Positions 9,906 through 14,986 of a DNA stretch of 14,986 bases are shown piece by piece. Made by a program: the position numbers and the translations under genes. Within the stretch, counting starts at the first letter, position 1; each line of letters opens with the position of its first letter. The stretch is from Alphaproteobacteria bacterium. GTDB lineage: Bacteria; Pseudomonadota; Alphaproteobacteria; CACIAM-22H2. The DNA is taken from contig VGEI01000044.1 of assembly GCA_016869415.1 (NCBI GenBank), positions 1-14,986 of the forward strand. The letters are read 5' to 3'. The notes under the pieces are model-generated. The model saw nothing but the letters and a program-made list of their open reading frames with translations, searched no databases and had not been told where the DNA came from.

Positions 9906-10650
9906 CCGCCGAGACGTCGTAGATCGCCGCCGTCACATAAGACGCCTCGTCCGAGAGCAGCCAGAGCGCCATGGTGGCGATCTCGCCCGGCTGGCCCATG
10001 CGGCCGCCGAGCGGGACCGTCGCCTTGGCAGCCTTGCGCGAGGCTTCGATACCGCCGGTCGCAGCGTCGTGGATGTCGCTCTCGACCAGGCCGGGCCGGA
10101 TGCAGTTCACGCGGATGTTGAGGGGGCCGACCTCCTTGGCCAGGCCGATGGTCAGGGAGTCGACGGCGCCCTTGGAGGCGGCGTAGGTGACGCAGCCCCC
10201 CATGCCGCCGCTGCGCGCGGCGATCGAGCCGATATTGACGATCACACCGCCCTTGCCTGGGGGCGGGGACATCCGGCGGATGGCTTCACGCGCGCACATC
10301 AGCGTGCCGGTGACATTGACCCGCAGAACATGGCTGACGAGGCCGGAACCGAGCTTTGCCGTCGAGGTCGGAGTGCCCAGGATGCCGGCGTTGTTGACCA
10401 GGGCGGTGAGCGGGCCGAACGCCCTGTCCATCGCCTCGAACATGGCGACGACATCCTTCTCCTCGCCGACATCGCCCTTGATGGCGATGGCTTTGCCGCC
10501 ACCGCGCTCGATATCGGTGACGACCTTGTTGGCGTCGTCCATGCTGCGCGAGTAGTTGACGCCGACCTTGTAGCCGCGTTGCCCCGCCAGCCGTGCGATG
10601 GCAGCGCCGATCCCCCGTCCTGCTCCCGTCACCAGAACTACGCCAGTCAT
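9898..10650 (-). CDS. Short-chain dehydrogenase/reductase (SDR), classical type
   Basis: 250 residues, normal for classical SDRs. Family role: NAD(P)-dependent oxidation or reduction of a hydroxyl/keto group. Seen: the cofactor motif TGAGRGIG at 8-15; R35 after the second strand (NYSRS), favouring NADP(H); NNAG at 86-89; and the active-site set N112, S142, Y156 and K160 (YAASK). The C-terminal half carries RVNCIRPGLVESDIHD. It is the last gene of the minus-strand operon. Its ribosome binding site AGGAG (10661-10657) overlaps the TAG stop of the oxygenase gene, so translation is coupled. The substrate is unknown. Its neighbours, a methyltransferase and an oxygenase, suggest a polyhydroxylated or glycan-derived compound. 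Confidence 0.92.
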   Translation of the reverse strand: MTGVVLVTGAGRGIGAAIARLAGQRGYKVGVNYSRSMDDANKVVTDIERGGGKAIAIKGDVGEEKDVVAMFEAMDRAFGPLTALVNNAGILGTPTSTAKLGSGLVSHVLRVNVTGTLMCAREAIRRMSPPPGKGGVIVNIGSIAARSGGMGGCVTYAASKGAVDSLTIGLAKEVGPLNIRVNCIRPGLVESDIHDAATGGIEASRKAAKATVPLGGRMGQPGEIATMALWLLSDEASYVTAAIYDVSAGR

Positions 10651-10659
10651 GCTGGGCTC

Positions 10660-11448
10660 CTACATCGTGAAGGTCATCTTGGGCTGTTGCGGCGGGGTCG
10701 CTTCGGGCCTGGCCGCGGCGGCTTGCAGGTACATGTCGAAGATCAGCAGCTGGCGCCGTGCCGACAGAGCGGTCACCGTTTCGACGCCGTGAAACGAATT
10801 GTCCGTCTTGACGAAGGCAAACACCGCGTTGGGCTGGTAGGGCATGGTGACCACGCGCTGAAAGCGCTCGACCGGGTGCTCCGGCCCGCCGGCGCAGCGG
10901 AAATTCGGATCGTTGGGCACATAGATCGAGGTGCCGAGCCCCGGCTGGCCGGCGCCTTCCGGCAGATAGAACAGCACCGTGATCACCTTTCGCTGATTGT
11001 CCGTATGCGGGCCGATACGGTAGTTCTGCCGATCGTCGATCAGCATGGCCTCGGAGTTGAAAACCGGATTGGCGATGCCCGCGGCCGTGAGCCGCTGTTT
11101 CACGACGTCGCCGAACTTCCACAGCAGCGTGTTGGCGAACTCCGGGCCGAGCAGGAACTGGCGCAACCGTTCCCAGATCTGCCGCCGCGGCTCAGGAAGG
11201 GCCGCCAGCTTGGCCGGTTCCAGGGCCAGCATGAAGCGGCTGGGGTAGGCGTCTTTGGGCAGCGCCCTCTCGTCGGCGATGGGGCGCATCTGCTCGGGCG
11301 ACGGGAAGCTGTCCATCATCGAGCGGTAGTACGCTTCCGGAAAGATGCCCTCGGCATAGAGATGCGGGAACGGATAGGACAGGACCGGCGCGTTGATCAG
11401 CTTGTAGAGCAAGTGATATTCGACGTGATGATCAGCGGCGGAAGACAT
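10660..11448 (-). CDS. 2-oxoglutarate/Fe(II)-dependent oxygenase family protein
   Basis: 262 residues. Family role: hydroxylation or related oxidation of a small molecule, glycan or peptide, using Fe(II), 2-oxoglutarate and O2. Seen: the iron-binding HxD at H148/D150 (GPHTDNQRK), the distal histidine H220 (DNSFHGVETV), and a likely 2-oxoglutarate arginine at R231/R232 (SARRQLLIFD). These are separated by strand-rich sequence (VITVLFYLPEGAG), as in the double-stranded beta-helix fold. The N-terminus (YPFPHLYAEGIFPEAYY) resembles oxygenases found in cell-surface and glycan loci, though this is a recollection, not a search. The last 20 residues or so are Pro/Gln/Ala-rich. There is no signal peptide. 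Its start overlaps the end of the FkbM methyltransferase gene by 17 bases, so the two are likely co-translated and may act on one substrate. Confidence 0.85.
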   Translation of the reverse strand: MSSAADHHVEYHLLYKLINAPVLSYPFPHLYAEGIFPEAYYRSMMDSFPSPEQMRPIADERALPKDAYPSRFMLALEPAKLAALPEPRRQIWERLRQFLLGPEFANTLLWKFGDVVKQRLTAAGIANPVFNSEAMLIDDRQNYRIGPHTDNQRKVITVLFYLPEGAGQPGLGTSIYVPNDPNFRCAGGPEHPVERFQRVVTMPYQPNAVFAFVKTDNSFHGVETVTALSARRQLLIFDMYLQAAAARPEATPPQQPKMTFTM

Positions 11449-12196
11449 ATTCGGCGCACCCCTTGAATGGCCCGTCCGGCCGCTCGACGCGAGCCACCTG
11501 GCCCGGATCGTAGCGGAAGCCCAGCCGGACGAGCGAGTCGACCAGTTTTCGGTGTTCCTCGAGGTTCTTGTTGATCTCGATCAGCAGGGAACGCACCTCC
11601 GGACGTTGCAACGTAGCCCATGCGCCGCTCGCCACGCGATGCTCGAAGCCGTCGACATCGATCTTGATATGGCTGGGGACGGGGACCGTGTTCTGTGCCA
11701 CGAGGTCGTCCAGCCGTGCCGCAATGCCGCCCTGCTTGTAAGCGGCGGGCCGCGGCCGGAGCAAATGATCGACTTCGGCGCCGAGCGAGTGACTGGAGGC
11801 GCCGGCCCCGAAGTCGGACAGGTTAAGCGTCACCAGGCCGGCGGCATCAGAGAGCCCGAGGCAATAGGCGGTGACCCTATCCGCGAGGTTGTTGACGAAG
11901 ATGTTCTTGTTGAGTAGCGCGAAGCTTTGGGCCTCCGGCTCAAAGGCATAGACGCGGCAGCCGCGCGCACCCGCGGCCAGGATGGTGTACATCCCGACAT
12001 TGGCGCCGATATCGATCAGCACGTCCTGCGGCCCGAACGTTGCGATCCATTCGATGGTGCAGGGCTCCTTGGTGAACAGGCTGTCGACACGCCATTTCGT
12101 CCGGGCGGTGGGCGTGCAATAGGTCACGCGGCTGCCGAACACCTCGACGGTGCAGCGCGGGTTGAGTCGTTCGTAGTCTTGGAGCGTCAGGGTCAT
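11432..12196 (-). CDS. FkbM-family SAM-dependent methyltransferase
   Basis: 254 residues. Family role: O-methylation of sugars, polyketides or related hydroxyl-rich compounds, with S-adenosylmethionine as donor. Seen: SAM motif I in LIDIGANVGMYT at about 65-76; the acidic end of strand 2 in VYAFEPEAQSF; the FkbM signature HIKIDVDGFEHRVASGA at about 176-192; and LLIEINKNLEEH further on. All key positions look intact. It lies 24 bases after the gluconate dehydrogenase-like SDR and overlaps the oxygenase gene. No strong Shine-Dalgarno precedes the ATG at 12196. No glycosyltransferase lies in the window, so a surface-polysaccharide role is possible but unsupported. Confidence 0.92.
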   Translation of the reverse strand: MTLTLQDYERLNPRCTVEVFGSRVTYCTPTARTKWRVDSLFTKEPCTIEWIATFGPQDVLIDIGANVGMYTILAAGARGCRVYAFEPEAQSFALLNKNIFVNNLADRVTAYCLGLSDAAGLVTLNLSDFGAGASSHSLGAEVDHLLRPRPAAYKQGGIAARLDDLVAQNTVPVPSHIKIDVDGFEHRVASGAWATLQRPEVRSLLIEINKNLEEHRKLVDSLVRLGFRYDPGQVARVERPDGPFKGCAEYVFRR

Positions 12197-12220
12197 TGCC
12201 GGGAAGTTGCCGGAGCGGCG

Positions 12221-12994
12221 TCACATCATTGCCGCGGTCAGACCGCCGTCGACCACCAGCGTGTGGCCGGTGACGTAGGAGGCGGCGGGTGAGGCGAGGA
12301 AGACCACCGCACCACCGAGCTCGTCGGGCTGCGCCCAGCGGCCCATGGGCGTACGCTTCGAGGTGCCTTCGTAGAACTCCTTGTTGGCCTTGAGCGGCGC
12401 GTTGAGCTCGGTGTCGAAGAAGCCGGGTGCAATGGCGTTGACCGTGACCCCGGTCTTGGCCAGCTCGACGCCCATCTGGCGGGTCAGCGAGTCGAGCCCC
12501 GCCTTGGCCGCACAGTAGGCCGAGATGTTGGGCCGCCCGACGATGCCCATGATCGAGGTCGTGTTGATGATGCGGCCCCAGCCGTGCTTGACCATCGGCT
12601 TGGCCGCCTCGCGGGCCATGACGAAACACGAGGTCAGGTTGGTGGCCAGCACGGTGTTGAAGTCGGCGGTCGGGTATTCGAGAACTGGCTGGCGGATATT
12701 GATGCCGGCATTGGCCACCAGGATGTCGAGCCTGCCGCCGTTCTCGGCGGCGACCCGCTCGATACCGGCCCTGGCGGCGGCCTCGTCGGTGACGTCGAAG
12801 GCCAGCTGCCTGGCGGCAATGCCGGCGGCCTGGAGCTCAGCCTGGCGGGCGGCGAGCGCCCCGGTGTCACGGCCGTGCAGATAGACCTTGGCGCCGGCCT
12901 GGCCCAGCGCCTTGGCCATGCCGAAGCCCAGGCCGCGCGACGAGCCGGTGACCAGGGCCACACGGCCCTTGAGGGAGAAGAGTTCGAAGGACAT
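12221..12994 (-). CDS. SDR resembling gluconate 5-dehydrogenase (IdnO/Gno type)
   Basis: 257 residues from ATG 12994. GAGG lies 4 bases upstream, and the protein then opens with MSFELFSLKGRVALVTG as in IdnO-type enzymes, so a longer in-frame start at 13099 is rejected. Seen: TGSSRGLG at 16-23, R42 after strand 2 (HGRD, favouring NADP(H)), NAG at 95-97, N119, and the active site S147, Y160, K164. The stretch KRTPMGRWAQPDEL near residue 208 is close to that of E. coli IdnO (KRTPAARWGDPQEL), and the C-terminus YVTGHTLVVDGGLT also agrees. IdnO interconverts 5-keto-D-gluconate and D-gluconate. A sugar-acid substrate would fit the dehydratase and the GH88-like enzyme across the window. Many SDRs with other roles share these features, so the substrate is only suggested. 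Confidence 0.88.
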   Translation of the reverse strand: MSFELFSLKGRVALVTGSSRGLGFGMAKALGQAGAKVYLHGRDTGALAARQAELQAAGIAARQLAFDVTDEAAARAGIERVAAENGGRLDILVANAGINIRQPVLEYPTADFNTVLATNLTSCFVMAREAAKPMVKHGWGRIINTTSIMGIVGRPNISAYCAAKAGLDSLTRQMGVELAKTGVTVNAIAPGFFDTELNAPLKANKEFYEGTSKRTPMGRWAQPDELGGAVVFLASPAASYVTGHTLVVDGGLTAAMM

Positions 12995-13016
12995 GGGGCC
13001 TCGGTCAGCCGGAGGA

Positions 13017-14219
13017 TCAGTTGTCGAGGAAGCGGCGCAGCGGTTCGCCGACCGAGCCGATGGCGAACAGCCCGTCGAGATGCCCGCGATCGCCGGCAAT
13101 CTCGACGACCTCCGCCGACTTGCCCTGCTTCTTCAGGATTTCCGCCGCCTGCTGGGCGTAGCCGGGAACGAGCAGCAGATCGCCCTTGGCTGGCAGGAAC
13201 AGGGTCTTGGCCTTGATCTTCGCCAAACCGTCCTCGAGCGATGCCGTGTGGCCGGCGAAGAATAGCTGGTTGGCCTTGACCAGATAGAGGAACGAGTTGG
13301 CGTCGGAAGCGCGCGCCCGGCCGCTGCCGGCAGCGTCGAGCACCTGCTGGACCTGATACTTGTTGTCAAAGGCCGCAGCCGGATCCTTGGCGGCATCGGC
13401 CCATTTGCGGCCGAATGCTTTGTCGGCCCAGGTCCAGGTCTGGGCGTCGAGCGTCACCAGCTTGAGGGCTAACGCGAGGCCGGCAGTGGGCTCGGCCTTG
13501 CCGTAATAGTCGCCGTTGTTCCAGTTGGGATCGATGAGGATCGGGTCGGCCCAGAGATGGGTACGGCCGATGACCCAGGCGCTGGCCTCGGGACCGCCGA
13601 TCACCGGCACCAGCCGCTCGACGAAGTCGGGGTAGGCGTTGGCCCATTCGATCGACTGCAGGGCGCCCATCGAGGCGCCGACCGCGGCGTGCACCTTGGT
13701 GACGCGGAGAGAGTCCAGCAATGCCTTCTGCACATTGACGAAGTCGCGCATGGTGACGATGGGGAAACTCATGCCGTAGGGCTTGCCGGTCTCCGGGTTG
13801 ATCGAGGCCGGGCCGGTGGTCGTGGTATTGGGGTCCTTGGTGTTGAGATTGACCAGGGAATCGACGCTGACCACGTAGAACTTGTCCGTATCGATCGGCT
13901 TGCCCGGGCCGATGATGGCGTTCCAGTAGCCGGGGGCGGCGTCCTCGGCCTTGTACTTGCCGGCGGCGTGCGAGTTGCCGGTGAAGAAATGCGGCACGAT
14001 GATCACATTGTCGCGGTTGGCGTTGAGCGTGCCGTAGCTCTCCCAGCCGACCTTGACGTCGCGGATCGTCTTGCCGCCGGCCGTGGTGTAGCTCGGCATC
14101 GAGAAGACCTTTTTCTCGACGATGCCGACATCCTGGGCAGCCGCTTCCTGAATGACGGGCAGCGCTAGCAGCAACGCGGCGACGGCGAGCGCGCCGCAGC
14201 GGAACCAATGACGGAACAT
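13017..14219 (-). CDS. Exported MetX-like alpha/beta hydrolase
   Basis: 400 residues, first gene of the minus-strand operon, with AGGGAGG (14233-14227) 7 bases before the ATG. Seen: an N-terminal signal peptide (hydrophobic residues about 9-23, likely cleavage after AAAQ or nearby, about residue 29). The rest follows the homoserine O-acetyltransferase (MetX) layout: PHFFTGNSHAAG, IIGPGKPIDTDKFYVV, TGPASINPETGKPYG and FPIVTMRDFV. The nucleophile is S183 in GASMGALQS, the acid is probably D347 (AKGDLLLV), and the base is H380 (DRGHLDGLF). The catalytic triad thus looks intact, but the protein is sent to the periplasm, where acetyl-CoA is absent. In the segment before DPNWNNGDYY the QRxAI arginine of true MetX seems to be missing. 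It is therefore more likely an esterase or acyltransferase with another substrate than a methionine enzyme. Confidence 0.85.
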   Translation of the reverse strand: MFRHWFRCGALAVAALLLALPVIQEAAAQDVGIVEKKVFSMPSYTTAGGKTIRDVKVGWESYGTLNANRDNVIIVPHFFTGNSHAAGKYKAEDAAPGYWNAIIGPGKPIDTDKFYVVSVDSLVNLNTKDPNTTTTGPASINPETGKPYGMSFPIVTMRDFVNVQKALLDSLRVTKVHAAVGASMGALQSIEWANAYPDFVERLVPVIGGPEASAWVIGRTHLWADPILIDPNWNNGDYYGKAEPTAGLALALKLVTLDAQTWTWADKAFGRKWADAAKDPAAAFDNKYQVQQVLDAAGSGRARASDANSFLYLVKANQLFFAGHTASLEDGLAKIKAKTLFLPAKGDLLLVPGYAQQAAEILKKQGKSAEVVEIAGDRGHLDGLFAIGSVGEPLRRFLDN

Positions 14220-14226
14220 AGGAGAG

Positions 14227-14233
14227 CCTCCCT
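14227..14233 (-). promoter_or_regulatory. Ribosome binding site of the MetX-like gene
   Basis: AGGGAGG on the minus strand, 7 bases before ATG 14219. The 73-base spacer to the divergent gene at 14293 also holds a small inverted repeat, TTTCG/CGAAA (14266-14279), and must contain promoters in both directions, but no clear -35/-10 pair was seen. Confidence 0.65.
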
Positions 14234-14292
14234 GAAGGCGTTATGATTGTGCCAAGGTTACGGCGTTTCGTTCCCGAAATGAAGCCGCGTCG

Positions 14293-14901
14293 ATGTCGCA
14301 GCCCAACCGGGTCAATCCCTTCGGCGATCTTTTTGCGACAGCGGCCCGCGGCACGCTGACCGGCAACCGCGGCTGCCTGCATAACGAGCAGGGGCAGATC
14401 CGCCGGCGCTGGACCACACGCGCCTGGATCGCCTGCCGGCTGGAGTTCCGTGGCCGGCATCGCGACATCATGCCGCCGGGGCGCTGGACGGCGCTGTTCT
14501 TCCTCGACGAGGCCACGGCCTTCGCCGCCGGGCACCGACCCTGCGGCGAATGCCGCAACGCTGACTATCGACGCTTTAAGAAAGCCTGGTGTGCGGCAAA
14601 CGACGGCGATGTCACCTCTCCCGTCCGCCTGATCGATGATCGCCTGCACGGCGAGCGCATCGCCCGGCCGCGTGCGACCTGGCAGGCCTCGCTGGCCGAT
14701 CTACCGGACGGCACGATTTGGCTGCAGGTAGGCAAGCCATGGGTAGTGGCTGGGCGCCGGGTCGCACGCTGGACGCCACACGGCTATCGCGACCATGACG
14801 TGCGGCCGTCGAAGAAGACGGTGCCGGTGTTGACACCGCCGAGCATCGTTGCAGCGCTGGCCGCCGGTTACCGAGTGATACTCCATAGCACCGCACTCTG
14901 A
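14293..14901 (+). CDS. Conserved protein of unknown function with an Ada-like cysteine motif
   Basis: 202 residues. I do not recognise a named family with certainty. Seen: LTGNRGCLHNEQ at about 22-33 (C28, H30), C48, and FFLDEATAFAAGHRPCGECRNADYRRF at about 69-95 with C84 and C87. The last segment resembles the zinc-binding end of the Ada DNA-repair N-domain, where an 'EAxAAGFRPCxRC' run carries two of the four zinc-binding cysteines. The rest (WQASLADLPDGTIWLQVGKPWVV, then RRVARWTPHGYRDHD) is basic and has no helix-turn-helix or methyltransferase motif visible. There is no signal peptide or membrane span, so it is cytoplasmic and possibly binds metal or nucleic acid. The Shine-Dalgarno before ATG 14293 is weak. 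It is divergent from the operon to the left and probably unrelated to sugar metabolism. Confidence 0.75.
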   Translation: MSQPNRVNPFGDLFATAARGTLTGNRGCLHNEQGQIRRRWTTRAWIACRLEFRGRHRDIMPPGRWTALFFLDEATAFAAGHRPCGECRNADYRRFKKAWCAANDGDVTSPVRLIDDRLHGERIARPRATWQASLADLPDGTIWLQVGKPWVVAGRRVARWTPHGYRDHDVRPSKKTVPVLTPPSIVAALAAGYRVILHSTAL

Positions 14902-14902
14902 C

Positions 14903-14919
14903 TTCCGGCTGGGCCGGAG
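14903..14919 (+). terminator. Small hairpin after the Ada-like gene, weak terminator candidate
   Basis: TCCGGC (14904-14909) pairs with GCCGGA (14913-14918) around a 3-base loop, with one more wobble pair outside. It begins 2 bases after the stop codon. Only a short TTT follows several bases later, so termination would be weak or Rho-dependent. Confidence 0.3.
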
Positions 14920-14974
14920 CACGGTTTCCTGAGACAGTCTGCTGCGCTACCGATCGCATAGACGGAGGTAGGGC

Positions 14975-14986
14975 ATGGACGGAAAG
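14975..14986 (+). CDS. Start of a gene cut by the right edge
   Basis: ATG at 14975 followed by three codons (M-D-G-K). GGAGG at 14964-14968 lies 6 bases upstream, which is a good ribosome binding site. With only four codons in view, nothing can be said about its product. Confidence 0.55.

Noticed and set aside
9259..11466. Long plus-strand open frame (735 codons) over MalG, SDR and oxygenase genes
   Set aside because: It spans genes on both strands that have clear motifs, and the product is low-complexity; a product of GC-rich codon bias.
12995..13099. Longer start at 13099 for the IdnO-like SDR
   Set aside because: The added 35 residues are Ser/Pro/Ala-rich and overlap the MetX-like gene; family members begin at the equivalent of 12994.
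13017..14219. metX (homoserine O-acetyltransferase) for methionine synthesis
   Set aside because: Signal peptide, altered substrate-binding segment and lack of methionine genes nearby.
14235..14260. Sigma54-type promoter before the MetX-like gene (TTGGCAC)
   Set aside because: The required GC element at the right distance is missing.

Overview
The window reads as a piece of chromosome from a GC-rich proteobacterium, most likely an alphaproteobacterium. This is inferred from the GC-rich third positions, a Tat-exported sugar-type binding protein, a Sel1/SPOR protein with the paired-cysteine SPOR seen in that class, and the general look of the proteins. The genus cannot be fixed from sequence alone. 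Coding density is very high: no gap without a gene exceeds about 120 bases. No RNA gene, insertion sequence, CRISPR array or prophage was seen.

Left part (1-1429). A minus-strand gene that runs off the left edge encodes a GH88-like unsaturated glucuronyl hydrolase. It is divergent from a small exported Sel1-repeat/SPOR protein. The roughly 115-base divergent spacer holds a candidate promoter followed by a perfect inverted repeat, just upstream of the hydrolase start.

Middle part (1486-9886, plus strand). Three enzymes come first: an IlvD/Edd-family sugar-acid dehydratase with the three [2Fe-2S] cysteines, a fold-type I PLP aminotransferase that starts on a TTG overlapping the dehydratase stop, and a CtBP-like D-2-hydroxyacid dehydrogenase. 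After 78 bases comes a complete CUT1-type carbohydrate ABC importer: ATPase, Tat-dependent binding protein, and MalF- and MalG-type permeases. A strong stem-loop terminator lies between the binding protein and the permeases, which probably keeps the binding protein in excess. With the neighbouring hydrolase, this looks like uptake and breakdown of a uronate- or aldonate-containing compound. The presence of an aminotransferase and the absence (within the window) of an aldolase or a 2-keto-3-deoxy sugar-acid kinase make the route unusual.

Right part (14219 down to 9898, minus strand). Five closely spaced or overlapping genes form a probable operon. In order of transcription they are an exported MetX-like alpha/beta hydrolase, a gluconate 5-dehydrogenase-like SDR, an FkbM-family methyltransferase, a 2-oxoglutarate/Fe(II) oxygenase overlapping it by 17 bases, and a second SDR. 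Redox enzymes, an O-methyltransferase and an oxygenase together suggest tailoring or breakdown of a polyhydroxylated compound, but the substrate is unknown. This operon converges on the ABC operon with only 11 bases between stop codons.

Far right. Divergent from the operon is a 202-residue protein with a cysteine motif like that of the Ada zinc domain. The first four codons of another gene, with a good ribosome binding site, end the window.
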